Source of the DNA: Mallotus nudiflorus
Lineage: Eukaryota; Streptophyta; Magnoliopsida; Malpighiales; Euphorbiaceae
DNA: 64,000 bases
Assembly: GCA_947683625.1 (NCBI GenBank)
Contig: CANTUR010000793.1
Span: 3,782,001 to 3,846,000, forward strand
Reading direction: 5' to 3'
Below the pieces are notes generated by a model. That model ran no database searches. It was not told the DNA's origin and saw only the letters and a program-made list of their open reading frames with translations. The position numbers were made by a program, and so were the translations under genes. Positions 37,131 through 49,748 of the stretch are shown here, piece after piece (position 1 is the stretch's first letter; each line of letters begins with the position of its first letter).

Positions 37131-39041
37131 TATGCTAATGCAATTAAAGTTTTAATTAAATACCAACTAATTAGTATAAGTTTTAAAATATATCCACTTA
37201 AATAATAATTTAAAATATTTATGTTGCATTAAAAAATTTAATTAAATCAATTCGCTTTTTAATTTTAATTCTTTATTTAGATTGTTAGTTTTAATTGTTG
37301 GATATACATATCAAATTATTTAAAATTATTGATTTTATTTATAGATATAATTTATTTACTCAATAATCTAAACTAACAATTCAATAAAAACTACATTCTA
37401 AAGTTTAAAAAAATTACTATAAATATTTTAATTTGATATTTAAGTAAAAATATTCTAAATTTGGAAGTAATCAATTGTCATTTGATTAATATTTTGATCA
37501 GATTAAAAAAACAATTTGCTATTTATTTTTTCATTCAAATATTTTTAATAAAATTATCATTCTTATAGTCAATTAATAATAATTTAATTTAACATATATT
37601 TTGTTAAACAATTAGTTTAATAATAAAAATATATTTTATAAATTTTAGATATAAAAAATAATATATTCAAATAAAGAGGGTAAATAGTATAATATATTTA
37701 AATATATAAAATAAATAGTATTTACTTAATAATTATCATATCAATTAATAATAATTATGATAAAAAAATATAATAAAAAGAGTAAATGGTATAATTTTAT
37801 AAAATATAAGAGAGAAAATATATATTTTAAATGTTAATAATTAAGAGTAAATCAATTGGGGCAAATAGTAGTTATTATTATGATTATTTTAACTAAAGCG
37901 CAATTCCAATTTTGAAAACTTAGTTTACCTTCTGGCACAGTTCATAAATATCTTGTCTGACGTGCCAGCCAGGTATGTACCATCATCTATGTTCTTCCCA
38001 CAAAAAAAAAAGGTGGGTACCATCTCTTGTTGTCGGTAATGCTTATCGGCCACAATTAACGCAGAAGGACAGGTCTAGGCCATATTGTGTCAACTTCATC
38101 CACGCATATAAGTCAGCTTTTATTAACTCCACATTTTGACATATTAAGTCCATGAGAGGTTCATAATATAATTATCTTTATATTTAAAACCTTCGTGAGA
38201 TAAAAAAATATGAAAAAAAATAATTTTAAATTAAAAAAATAATATAAGAAAAAAAATAAATTTATTTTTTATTTAAAAATATATATTATATATTTACTAT
38301 TATACTTCTAAACTAAAAATATTTCTGTTAAATAAAAGGTAAAATAATAAAATTAATCATTATAGTATACTTTACTTTTATCTTTTTTTTATTTTTTTTT
38401 TCAAATTGGAAGAGATAAGTTAATAAGAAAAATAAATTCAAGTTTACTTTTTTTCTTTTTCTTTCTAAATTAAATATTAAAAAATTACTTTTCTCTTATA
38501 TTTTCTTCCATTCCAAACATAGGGTTAGATACTAACCCTTAATATGAAATAGTTTCTTGACAATCCTCCATAGACGGATTGGCATCTTTAGATTTTAAGA
38601 ATACCTTTGGGAAGCACAGCATGAAAACCATTGAACGTTGGAAATCTTAATTAATGCAAGTATTACTCTTCTATGGCCACTCCTAAATATGCCACTTGAA
38701 AAGCCATATCCTGACATAAGGAATAACGAATGAAGGAGCGCAATTAGATAACATAAAGGATTTATACAATTAAATTGGAAGTAGGCTCTTTCTATCCTCA
38801 AGTTTTGACCCCATGTGACCATGTCCACATGATTAGGATGGAACATTGTACCAAAGATATTGCAAGCTTTTTCTTTAATCATGTCTTTTCTTTTATTAAA
38901 ACCACATTATGTTATTATTATTATTATTATTATATACTAATATTGGTTAAAATTTCTTTATTATTTACTACAATATAAGAAGTTATATCAAAGTTTATGA
39001 TTTCTAAATAAAATCATTTATTATTGATAGTATACAATTAA
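37131..39041. other. AT-rich DNA of copy B, no gene seen
   Basis: This aligns with copy A from about 7671 to 9043. It contains the right inverted-repeat arm (37665-37865), a stretch at 38170-38570 without counterpart in copy A, and about 210 bp at 38637-38850 that copy A has lost. An ATT run lies at 38911-38931. I see no coding sequence. Confidence 0.65.
37665..37865 (-). repeat. Right arm of long inverted repeat flanking LINE B
   Basis: This is the inverted partner of 26693-26889 and counterpart of 8205-8425. It ends near a TTGGGGCAAATAG motif at about 37856-37868. Confidence 0.45.
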
Positions 39042-40383
39042 TAAGGTATTTGAAGTATTTGTTTTTTTTCTCATTCTAAATATGTATTTCACATGAATTT
39101 TAATAATTAGATTTATTATTATTTACATAATAACTAATTAACTATTCAATTTATAATTATGAATATTTTCATGCATATTAAATAATGACTACTTTATAAG
39201 GTTTTTTCCTAATTCAAATAATTTTTCTTTTTACTTTTTCTAATAGTATTAGATTTAATATTATAATTTATAACATTTTCAAATTGTAATTTATTTAAAA
39301 AAATTCATAATTAAATATTTGATTGTTTAGATGTATTTTTATATATGTTATAACTATTATAATATTTTTTTTGTTCTTAATCTTATTAGATTTTTTTATT
39401 GTATAATTTATAATATTTTCCAAATTTTAATACATTTAAATAGAAATTCCCCATAAATGCACACCGCACCTATTTTCAACAGCCCCACGGAGTCCACCAC
39501 TTTAAAGCCTCCTCCTCTAGCAAGGTTTCCGACATGTATGCTGCCATGACTGCCGCCTCAACCGTGGGGAGGAAAAGCAGGTGAACTGAGGTTTCGAACA
39601 CGTATGATTATTTTCAATTTTTAGCATTCGGTTCGTTATAATATTACATGAAAATTGGAACAAATTTCTCTATTAATGAGAACCATCTATTTCTCTTATA
39701 GGGGTGATAAATGATTTTTCACTCATAACATAAAATCAAATTAGTTATAAGTTAGTCAAAATTTTAAATATTATTAAAATTTATGAAATATAATATTTTT
39801 TTGAAGTAATTAAATAAAATATATAAATTCATAATAGTTATTATTAATATATTTTCATATATAAAAAAATTAATTTTGATTTCAATTCCCTTATAAACCA
39901 AATACTTTATTAAATTTTTTATTCAATTTTTAATTTCTCTTAATTCTGATTTTGATTCTAAGTTTAATTTTAAAGTATGAATCAGATAACACTTTAATTT
40001 TTACTACAATCAATTCAATTATAAAGTATATTTGTCAATTTTGATTTCAATATTGATTTTGAAATATGAATCAGACCACACTTTAATTTTCATTACAATT
40101 AATTCAATTGTAAAGTACATTTGTCACACATTTATTAAATTGGAAATTCATGCCAAAATTTAAAAAGTGGATTTAAATAGTAAAAAGTCAAAAAATTTTG
40201 GTCTTTTTAAATCATTAGGCCTAGTATATACATATAAGAAAATAAAAAATTTATATAATTTTATTGTCTGATATAGAACACTATAAAAAAAAAATATATT
40301 AAACCATCAAGAACTCATTAATAAAATTTATTTTTGCATATAATCATTTGTGATAAAATAATAAATTGTTTTTGTTGACATTA
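39042..40383. other. Block present only in copy B
   Basis: About 1.34 kb lies between points that are adjacent in copy A (near 9043). It could be an insertion in B or a deletion in A. No terminal repeats or target duplication are clear. Most of it is AT-rich, but 39460-39600 is a GC-richer island (see findings). A 60-base direct repeat with ATGAATCAGA and CTTTAATTTT motifs occurs near 39975 and 40065. Confidence 0.6.
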
Positions 40384-40526
40384 TAAAATATAGGTATTGA
40401 CTTGTCATAAAATTATAAGTATTTTTTATTTTTATTTTTTCAAAATTCAAGAAAAGATATAATATGGTTAAATACTTTTTGCCACATCAACATCTTCAAT
40501 AGAGGGAGTCAATTTATCTTTTTATC

Positions 40527-40762
40527 TTTTTTTTTTTTTTTTGTCTAAGCACAAGATGTACTGGAAGAGTCACAACTGTGGGAGGCACCTTTAAGTTCAT
40601 ATCACACTGAAATTAATCTCTGTTTGACCCGAGATGGATCCTAAAGAGTAGCAAAGGTATACCTCAAGAGTTTTAAAGTAGTTACCTACCTAGGACTCGA
40701 ACCGTACATCTATAGTTAAGTTGAAAGAAGTTCTTACCAATTCATCCACACACTTTTAGGTA
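40527..40762 (-). mobile_element. tRNA-derived SINE, copy B
   Basis: On the minus strand the 5' part carries GTGGATGAATTGGTAAG (A-box-like). About 40 bases later comes GGTTCGAGTCC, a near-perfect polymerase III B box. The 3' end is an A tail, seen as the T run at 40527-40542. The length of about 235 bp fits plant SINEs. The orthologous insertion in copy A is at 9182-9392. Confidence 0.65.
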
Positions 40763-41885
40763 GTTTATTTTTTTATTTTTATAACATGAAACACAAAATA
40801 TTAATTTATTACAACATATATTAATACTTTCTATAAAGTATTTTTAAATTTAATATAAAATCACATTAATTTTTTGTACTTTTCATATTGTTTACTTAAA
40901 AAGTTTTTTAAAATTCCTTTTGTAAATGCAAAGAGAATTCGGGAAATCATATATTATAGTTTCCCAAAATATAGAATTATGTTTAGGGTTGATATGGATA
41001 AAACCATTTTATTTTTTTAAATGTCAAATTTACTTTTAAGAAACTTAAGTTATCTCTCAACCACTCTTTTTGTGTCTCTTAACCACAAGTACTGTTCATC
41101 ATCTTCAACCTTTATTCTCACTGAATTTGAATGGTGTTTTTTGTCACGTTGGCCACAAAATCATTCAAATACCAATTTTATTTTAGTCTTTGTATATAAA
41201 TAATTCCAATTTGAGTTTATAACTCAAGTTTATATGGGTTCATTCCCTCTATAAATGATCTTTTGATGATAGCTATGGATATTTTGGTGATATTTTGACT
41301 CAAACTTGAAGATGAGATCCATATTTGAGTAGTAGCCCTTTAAATAAGGACTGCTAGTGCTAGAAGGAAAGATCAATCAAGTTGTCATCTTCAACCCTTA
41401 ATGTTGATGTGTTTGTCTGATAGCTATAGATATTTATGATCTTTTTATGATGTTGTTAGTAATGTATTACTCTTACTCTTGATGTTTCTGTAAGAGTAAA
41501 ATCCTTCCAATCCTCTAGCTTGAAGCCACTAATTGTATTCTCTCTTAGTCTCTTTGAGACTTTTCTATCTAATAGATCAATTATTGTTCAAAAAAAAAAA
41601 CATTTAAGAGATTCTTTTTTAAAAGGGTAATCATATTATGATTTTGGTTTTTGCAAAGTACTGATACCCAAACCAAAAAGCTTCCTCTTATGGTGTATCT
41701 AAGATAGAACACCATTTTCATAGCCTGTACTTAGGGGTGAGCAAAACCCACCCATACTCGATTTTTTGAACTGACCCAACCCAAAAATTGTGTCTAGTTC
41801 GGTTATCAAGTGGAGAGATTGTTCTTTTCGGGTGAGTAGTGAATGCATATTTGGATTTTTTTTAATGGGTCGGGGGAGGTATTGA

Positions 41886-42553
41886 TGTGATCCTAGTTTT
41901 CAAGGAGGAAGAGTTCAAGATTTGTTCATGCTAATAAGGCAACTTTCATTCAAGAAAAGAGAAATTCACATAAATATATATTTTATGTAGCATACTTTAG
42001 TATTTTAGCCATAACTCACTCTATAAAACTTGGATTGAGATTATTAAAGAGGATATTGAAATCTAAGGAAGAGATTTACAACTTTGATGAAGATATTTGG
42101 GGTTAATTCAGTCTTATGCCTGAGCTAAAATTATGAAAGATTATTAGATTATGAACAAAACTGGGTAGACTAAATATCCATCAGTAAATGGGCCATAACT
42201 CACTCAATATAGATCCAAATGAAGCAATTCAAGATGCTACTGAAATATAACAACAAGGGCTATAACTTTTATGTTTTGAGCTTGAGTCAATTCGGCCATC
42301 ATCAAGTTGAAAAGTGTGCTACAATATGCTATATAAGTAAATATGAATTTAACTAGGATGATATTTTCTTATTTAAGTAGAATTATATTTTCTTATTTAA
42401 GAAGGATTTTGTTTTCTTGTTTAGTTTGGATATTAATTAGATTTTATTTAGGGTTTTTTATAAATGCCTTATTTTATATAACCTAGAGGGTATGCAATCA
42501 CAGATGATTAGTAAAATTTAGAGAGGATTCTTTTTGGTTACTTGGTGGTGTGA
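41886..42553. mobile_element. Probable solo LTR inside hAT1 copy B
   Basis: This is the counterpart of 10536-11217. The left TGTGATCC end is kept. The right end has lost bases, so the ATGTCACA terminus is reduced to GTGTGACA. The GGCCATAACTCACT internal repeat is present at about 42190 and in altered form (AGCCATAACTCACT) at about 42008. Confidence 0.4.
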
Positions 42554-43532
42554 CAACTTTTGTGACTTATCAATCTATCTTTCAGACAGTAGATTATGAC
42601 ATTTTTTTAATAACCATTGTTGCTTGTTTGTTATTGTTCAAAAGGTTAAAGTTTTAATTTAGCTTTGGTTGTTTGGACTAACTAAACATGAGGTGAAGGT
42701 TCTCTATGTCTGAATTGGAACTTAATTTGAACTTTTCTTAAGATCGTGGATTTGAACGGGTTCCTAGAGTAGGTCATCTAGTGGGTTCGTATTAAATATT
42801 TTATTCCTCGACTTGCCTGAATTTTTGATATTAACACTAGTTCTAAACAATGTCATTTAGAACTAGGGTTTGTGTGTGTGTGTGTGTATATATATATATC
42901 ATTTTCCCCTTCTCCTTTACTCTCTCTCTCTCTTGCAGTTCTCTCTTCCTCTGTCCTCTCTTCTTCACCTAACATCTCTTCTACTTTTCTAACCATTTTG
43001 TCTATTTTAAACCTTAGAAATCCTAACAACTCTTGATATTCATCTTTCTCTCCTCTGTTCTCTTAATCTTGGTTTCAATCTCCTTTCATTTTTTGAAATT
43101 GTAGTGATTTTTTTTAACAGATCACCACCTTCATTGATGATTTGTTTTTAGGTAATACATTAAACATTGGCTCCTTCATGTGTTGGATTTTTTATATTTT
43201 TGCAATTTTTAGAGAGCTTATTTGTATAAAAATTTATTTTTTTTATAAAAATATAATTTATATTTTAAAAAATATAGAATATGAGTATATTTATATTGCT
43301 CTGGGTAAAATATATCCTTTGATTTATGTTATATTCGTAGATTTATAGTTGTTGATTAATTTTTTTATTATTTTATAGAAAAAGTTTTTATTTTTTGAAT
43401 TTTTTTAATCTGAGTAAAAGTTTTTGTTGCATATATGTTATATTGTTTAGATCTAAGACATATAATGTTTAGATCTTTGTTTGCTCAGATTTTTTTTGTA
43501 TTTATTTGTGATTTTTTTTAATTTTTTTTATA

Positions 43533-43571
<39 letters not shown>

Positions 43572-44349
43572 GTTTAGATCTATGCTTGATGATAATTATT
43601 TTGTATTTCTTCGTGATAATTTTTTTTTTTGTAATTTTGTTTGATATGTGTCAAATTTTTGTGTTATATATGTTATATTATATAGATCTATGTTGGATAA
43701 TAATTTTTGTAATTATTTGTAAAAAATTATTAATTTTTTATCATGTTTTTTCTTCGGTTTAACATGTATGTATACAAAAAAAAGTATCTGTTTATGAATC
43801 TATAGTTGTTTCAATTTTTAGTTGCAAAACTATTTTATTTAATTTAATAAAAAAGTTTTTACTTTTTTATCATTTTTTATCTGTTCATTGTAAATAACTT
43901 TTATATTAAATGTGTTATTTTTTGAAAATATTATTGGATTTTGTTCACAATTATGTCTGTTAATTTGTTCATTTTTATTTATTTAAGAGTTTGTGTTAAT
44001 ATTGATTTATGTTAATAATGTGTAAATAATTTTTTTTATTTTTGTTGCTCTGTCCTATGTTGTATGTATCCAAAGTTTTAAAGTTCCTAGTGGTGGAAGT
44101 TTAAAGTTATAACAAAAATAAAAGGGTGGAAGCATAAGCTTTTACATGAAGTTATAACTTTATAACTTTCAAAATAAAACGGGTGGAAATAGTCACTGAT
44201 TCACTACAAGCTCAAATTCTCAATATTGCTTTAGTAGCAATGTAAAGGTATTGAGTAGTCACTTCATTTTAATTTTTTATGTTTTTATTATGATGTGCAA
44301 TTTTTTTTAACCTTTGAACCGATTCTTTTTTTTTTTTTTTATCTATTTT

Positions 44350-46309
44350 ATGTCAATAATGGAGGTGGCCAATACCAATGGCAATAAGAATGCCATTAGT
44401 TCAAACCCTATGGTGGAAGCCCCAAGTGTTACTGCTGCTAAGCAGACGCAAACTGAGCCTAAACCTTAAGTTACTGCTAAAAATGAAAGGAGACTAAACC
44501 AAAATCAAAAGTTTAGCAGTACTTTGAGAGAATTAAAGACGATAAAGGTGTTGTCATCAAGGGTAAATGTATCCATTGCTCTACAACCTATAATGCACAC
44601 TCTAAAAAATATGGCACTTCGTCATTAAAAAACCATGTCTTGAATTTTTTGAAGTTTCCACATTCTATGGATGTTAGACAGTCATTATTAACTTTACAAC
44701 TTGCTACGGTGAGAGTACATGAAAATACTGAGTCTACTTTGTTAGGGACTTGGAAATTTGAGCAAGAAACTATTAGAAATTCACTTACACAAATGGTAAT
44801 TACTGATGAATTGCCATTTAAATTTGTAGAAGGGGGGGGTTAAGAAGTTTTCTAATGTGAGGGTGAAGCTTAAAAGTTTCCTTAAGTCACACTGTCAAAG
44901 AATCAATATCACTACTAATTCTTGGACATCAATTTAAAGAGTCAATTATATATGTGTGACTACTCACTATATAAATGATGGGTGGAATTTGCATAAACAG
45001 ATAATATGTTTTGTCCCTGTTACCTCTCATAAAGGGGAATACATCTTTAAGTCATTGGAGAATTATTTAATTGAATAGGGGATTAGAAATGTATTCTCTA
45101 TGAAAATGGATAATGCAACCTCTAATGACACTATTATAGGGTATTTTAGAAAGAAAATGTTAAGTAAGGGTGCTTTTACTATTAAACTGAAATTCCTCCA
45201 TATGAGATGTATAGCTCACATCTTGAACCTCATTATGAATGATGGGTTGAAAGAAGCTAATTCTTCTATTAAAAAGGTAAGGGAGTTGGTTAGATACATA
45301 AGAAACTCACCTACTAGGTTAAGAAAATTTAGAGAGATGTTTGATCTGCTAGGTATCGAGTCTAAATGCTCATTGTTCCTCAATGTCCCTATTAGGTGGA
45401 ACTCCACTTACTTAATGCTTAAAACTGCATGTTTATTTAAGAGGACTTTTGAAAAATATAAAGAAATTGAATCTTCTTTTAGACATGATTTAGGGGATGA
45501 TATCCCAGATTTTCTTGATTGGCAGTGTGTAAATCGAATGGTGGACATGTTGAAGCTTTTCTTTGATATCATACTAAGAATTTCTGGTTCAAATTATATG
45601 ACTGCAAATAGCTTATTTTCTGAAATTTACGATTTGAATTGCATGCTTGTTAATATGCAATCATCTTCTAATATGTCTGTTAAGAATATGGGAAACAACA
45701 TGAAGTAGAAATTTGATAAATATTGGGAAGATCCAGAAAAAATGAACTCTATTATTTTTTTTTTTGCTACAATCCTTGATCTTCGATATAAATTTGAATC
45801 TTTTGAATTCTTTATGCATTAAGTGTATAGTCCACTACTAGGAGGCACCCTATATTTGAACATGATGTATGATCTCTATATGTTATTTGATGATTATTTA
45901 AAAACTTATAGCACCTCTTCTACCTCTAAGTCTGCTATTGGTACTTAGTTTAGCCAGATAGTTTCTAAACCTCAATTACCTCTTTCATAGAAACATTATG
46001 TCTTTAATGAAAAAAGATTGAAAAGCACAAGTTTGATTCTGGTTTGGGTGGAAATAAAAAATCTAAACTTGAAATTTATCTTAATGAGGCTGTTCTAAAA
46101 GATAAAGGAACTTTTGATATCCTCAGATGGTGGAAGTTAAATTCTGAGAGGTTCCCAATTCTGTCTTGTATGACTAGAGATGTTCTTGTTGTTCCTATTT
46201 TTACTGTGACTTTTGAGTCTGCATTTAGTACTAGAGGCAGAGTTTTTTATGCTCTTCAAAGTTCATTAACTCCAAAATTTATGGAAGCTTTGATATGTTC
46301 ACATGATTA
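44350..46309 (+). pseudogene. hAT1 transposase (BED finger, Ac-like), copy B
   Basis: The probable start is the ATG at about 44359 (MEVANTNGNK). The BED finger follows with KGKCIHCSTTYNAHSKKYG and TSSLKNHV, keeping the CxxC pair that copy A lost. The longest frame, 45100-45708, has MDNATSNDTIIGYFRKKM, MRCIAHILNLIMNDGLKE, SPTRLRKFREMFDLLGIESK and VPIRWNSTYLMLKTA. The dimerisation domain at 46044-46309 has WWKLNSERFPILSCMTRDVL, VPIFTVTFESAFSTRGRV and a full C-terminal LTPKFMEALICSHD. Breaks include stops near 44467, 44843 and 45708, a loss of about 75 bp near 44850 relative to copy A, and a frameshift near 46020. It is more complete than copy A but inactive. Confidence 0.88.
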
Positions 46310-47704
46310 GCTTATATTACCAGACTAGACTGTTGGGGTGGAAGAAACTCTAAAGGATTTAGAGGCTTTTGAAAAAGGTTATGTTTTTAATTTAATTCTT
46401 CAATTACTTGCATTTGTTTATAATATTTATATAATGTTTGATTAAATTCTAATTCTTATATTCTCTTTTCTTGAAAGATCTTGATCCAGTTGATAGTGGC
46501 CCTTTTTTAGCTCAGTTAAATTGCTTAATGATGATAATTACTCTATTATTCTCTTAATATGTTCCTATTTTAATTGCTAAAGTTACCTGTGTGCTTCTTT
46601 TTTAAAACAATGGAAGCTTTGTGTGTGTACTATCTAGGACCAACCTAACCTTAAGTGCCTCTTTTTAATGGTTGAGGTGCCTGTGTTTGTGTTGCTATTC
46701 CAGTAACTATATGTGTGTGCATAGAATAGAGGTAATGATGATGCTTCCACATTTTTAACGAATGCATGCTTAAGTTTCTTTAGTGGCTTTTGTTTTTGTT
46801 TAGCTATCAGAAATATGGTTGCATTCTTAATTTGAAGTGTAAATGCTCAATTCTGAGCCTCTTGTTCTGTGTTTCTTTAGCAATGATGATGCTTCCACCC
46901 TGCATTTTTTAAATATGTTAGAGTACTTGCCTTATTTGACTAGTGGTTATTTCCTTGTTGCTAGCAATGTGACTATATTATAAATGCTTTCTATAAATAA
47001 GCATCCTAAGCCTCCTCTGCCAGCTTTTTCTTTTATTAAGTACCATTGTTCTATATTAGAACATTGATTTTGTTCGAATTGGTTTTGCATGGTGCTATTT
47101 CTTTCAATCTACATGTGAATATCAACTCTTTTTTATGACCTTGCTATAGTTGCATTTTTTGGGACTTCTGTAGTAATTTTAAGGGGGTTTTTTGTAGAGA
47201 TAATATATTTTTGTATATGTCTACTTATAGGGTTAAATCCTGAGCCTATAAATTTTTTTGCTTAATTTTTTGTATGCAAAATAGTAGTGCATTTTCTTGT
47301 ATATTATTTTTTGTATTAAATTTAGGTTATTATTTTTTGTATCTAAGTTAGTTATAGAATTACAGGTTATTATTATTATTATTATTTTTTATCTAACTTA
47401 GTTATAGAATTACAAATGTATTTTGTACAATGTAACTAATTGGGCTTAGCCCAAAATGATTAATAGAATGAATATCTAGTGTATTTTTTTTTGTATTTGA
47501 GCCCAAAAAAGGGCCCAACCCAACTTAGCCTAAACCAATTTTTGATCCAACCGAACTTGACCAATTTCATCTTCTAAAATTTCAGTTTTGTCTTTTAAAT
47601 TAGTTTAGTTCAGCCCTGATTTTTCCCTCATTAAAATCAATCGATTTTAATCCTAATTCCACCTTAACTGACTGACCAGACCATTGCACACCCCTACTTG
47701 TACT

Positions 47705-48160
47705 AAGCTTGTTGAGGCAAGGACAACTCCACTTTTTTGGATATGGGCCTTTAAGCTTATTTTTTCGATATGGAGGATGAGATTAAGGGTGACTGATTGC
47801 TACTCTCTTAGAAGTTTGCCCAGCATTTAGTTGTCACCAAGAGAGACCTAGAGCTAACAAAGTAGGAACTAGAAGAATCAACCTTTGAGTGCCTAACAAG
47901 GTGAAAGGCTAAAGCATCTTAGATGAAAAAGACTAACTAAGTAAGGAAGAGTATATTGAGATGGTAATGAAGGGATGTTTGTCATATCTATGAGGGCATA
48001 TGCTTTATAATCATTATCTGTCCTACAAAGCTTTGCATAAAGCTAACCTAAGGGTGAAAGACAAAGAGGAACAATATAAACTCATCTTTTATGAAGAACA
48101 AAATGATGCCTCCATTGATACTAATATTGAACAGTTAAGATGAAGATGCCAACAAAACTT
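47705..48160 (+). pseudogene. Tat-lineage Gypsy gag scrap
   Basis: Plus-strand fragments such as LTKXELEESTFECL followed by TRXKAKAS and EEYIEMVMKGCLSYLYEGICF resemble the gag region of Tat-lineage Gypsy elements, where a RWRAKAAQM-like segment precedes an IRMIIKNL-like one. Stops break the frame and no further pol domain follows. It directly abuts the right target duplication of hAT1, so hAT1 may have inserted into it. The call rests on weak motif similarity. Confidence 0.35.
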
Positions 48161-48824
48161 CTTATGTATGTACTAACTAGATCAAAATAAGTAGGCCAAA
48201 TACATACCTAGCCCCCTATACTTATAGTAAAAAAATTATTAGCTCCTTATACTTATAATCTGAACTTATAGACATCTCTGTACAGAGTAATGATAGGACA
48301 TGCGCCCCATTTGAAATTTTGGCTCAGTTTGCTTTTTATTGACAAATGTCTTTTTAGTACTTAAATTTATATTTAAGTTCACAAAGGGCCAAATTAATTA
48401 TTGTACACAAAAATATATTTATACATATATTTTTTACTTCAGTTAACTTTATAGTTTACTAAAATAACAAAAGTATTATTTACAACTTCTTATAAATAAA
48501 TAAAAATTATTAGAAATATTTTAATATTTATAAAATCATATATGTAAAATAAAAAGTTATATTGATTTTATTTTAAAATAACTTAACCAAGAATTTTAAA
48601 AAATATTTTAATATTTATAAAATCATAATTCATATTACAAAAGTAATAAATTTATATGAATTCTGCATTGTAAATTGTAAAAATTTAAAATTAATAAGAA
48701 CAACCTAGACACCAACAGTTGTTGACTTTTTTATTTTTAAAGGAAGTTTTAATTGGGTAAGGAATTAAATGTTTGGGATTATAAAGTATCTCCCAATATT
48801 TGTTAAGAAAAATATTTCTCGCCA
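48161..48824. other. AT-rich DNA, no gene seen
   Basis: This stretch has no convincing open frame. A direct repeat of an AAATATTTTAATATTTATAA motif occurs at about 48511 and 48600. Nothing else is supported. Confidence 0.6.
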
Positions 48825-48980
48825 GTGCGGAGTAATCAAGTGGTAATTTATCTTCAGGAGTATTCTGAAGTGTAGGGTTTGAATCATGTGATTGTCAATT
48901 TAAAAGGGGAGTGTTATCCTATGCTGCGTAGTCTATCAATGTTAAGGTCATATGACCTCTCTATTTATCAAAAAAAAGTT
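48825..48980 (+). mobile_element. tRNA-derived SINE
   Basis: The 5' part contains GTGCGGAGTAATCAAGTGGT (A-box-like). About 45 bases later is GGTTTGAATC, a B-box-like motif. The 3' end runs through CTCTATTTATC into a short A run at 48971-48977. The size of about 155 bp suits a plant SINE. The target duplication is unclear. Confidence 0.5.
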
Positions 48981-49060
48981 ATTTCCAATATAGAATAGTG
49001 TATGCTTTTTAATATGTACAAATAGCAGAGTGTGTAGTTCCTTTTTTTTTTTCCTTGGAG

Positions 49061-49415
49061 TAGGGTGGCCATCATTCAGTGAACCAGCAGTTCTAATTCA
49101 GAATCAACGATTCATGATTTAACATTTGGTGGAATCAGACTAGAATTGGCTTCCATTCTGGTTCAAGGCCGGTTACAATTTTGGTTTGTTCGATTTTGAT
49201 TCAGTTTAGTTAGTTTATTTTCTTTTTTTTTTTAAAAAAAGTTGGTTTAGAACTAAAATCGCTAGTTTGGAATCAGAACCACCAATTCCGGTTTCATAGG
49301 GAATGAACTTGTCTTAAACCGGTCATCTCCTTATTTTAGGTTGGTTTGAGACCAATTTCAAATTTGATCAATTCTAATATGGTTTTGAATCTGAACTGGC
49401 ATGTGGCCAACCCTA
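49061..49415. mobile_element. Probable hAT MITE (355 bp)
   Basis: The left end reads TAGGGTGGCCATCATTCAG. The reverse complement of the right end reads TAGGGTTGGCCACATGCCAG, so the termini are inverted repeats of hAT type. The interior is non-coding, with repeated GGTTTAGAACTAAAAT-like and AATCAGAACC-like motifs. The flanking 8-mers agree only partly (CCTTGGAG and TCCTAAGG regions), so the target duplication is not proven. It lies 330 bp beyond the stop codon of the KCS gene. Confidence 0.5.
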
Positions 49416-49748
49416 TCCTAAGGGAGTTTTAGTAATTTACACTAAAAGAAATTATATATTCACATTTAAAGTTACTGTATATATATTCTTCTTTTATCAA
49501 GTAATATTAAGTTATAATACATCATATTTGTGCAGAAATAAAAGAAACCATGACTTGTTATATAGCGTTTATGGGATACATTAATCTTTCATCTAATTTG
49601 CTCCAACATGACAATTTTTTCAAGAGTAAAACTTGAATAATATTTCTGAAACCAAAATAAAAAAAAAACAAAAAACTTGAAAGAGATTAAGGCTTATAAT
49701 GTTATATAGAGAGTAAAGATGTAGGAACTGCGAGTGCATATCCATGTT

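Larger units (their letters stand above)
41732..47696 (+). mobile_element. hAT transposon hAT1, copy B, both ends present
   Basis: The left end reads TAGGGGTGAGCA and the reverse complement of the right end reads TAGGGGTGTGCA. The flanking 8-mers are CCTGTACT (41724-41731) and CTTGTACT (47697-47704), a 7-of-8 match expected of an aged hAT target duplication. The element is 5965 bp. It contains an LTR-like insert (about 41886-42553), a pyrimidine-rich leader near 42900-43010, an intron with GT/AT repeats, a broken transposase (44350-46309) and about 1.4 kb of 3' non-coding sequence with no other gene. Confidence 0.85.

Noticed and set aside
40660..40740. Good polymerase III B box suggesting a tRNA gene
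   Set aside because: No acceptor stem or full cloverleaf can be formed, and the unit ends in a long A tail. It is the head of a SINE.
25176..47696. Copy B as an uncollapsed second haplotype of copy A
   Set aside because: Divergence of about 10%, several private kilobase-scale events and linkage on one contig make an allelic explanation unlikely, though assembly checking would still be useful.
48825..48905. tRNA-like A and B boxes
   Set aside because: The boxes are degenerate and are followed by SINE body and A tail, not by a tRNA 3' half.
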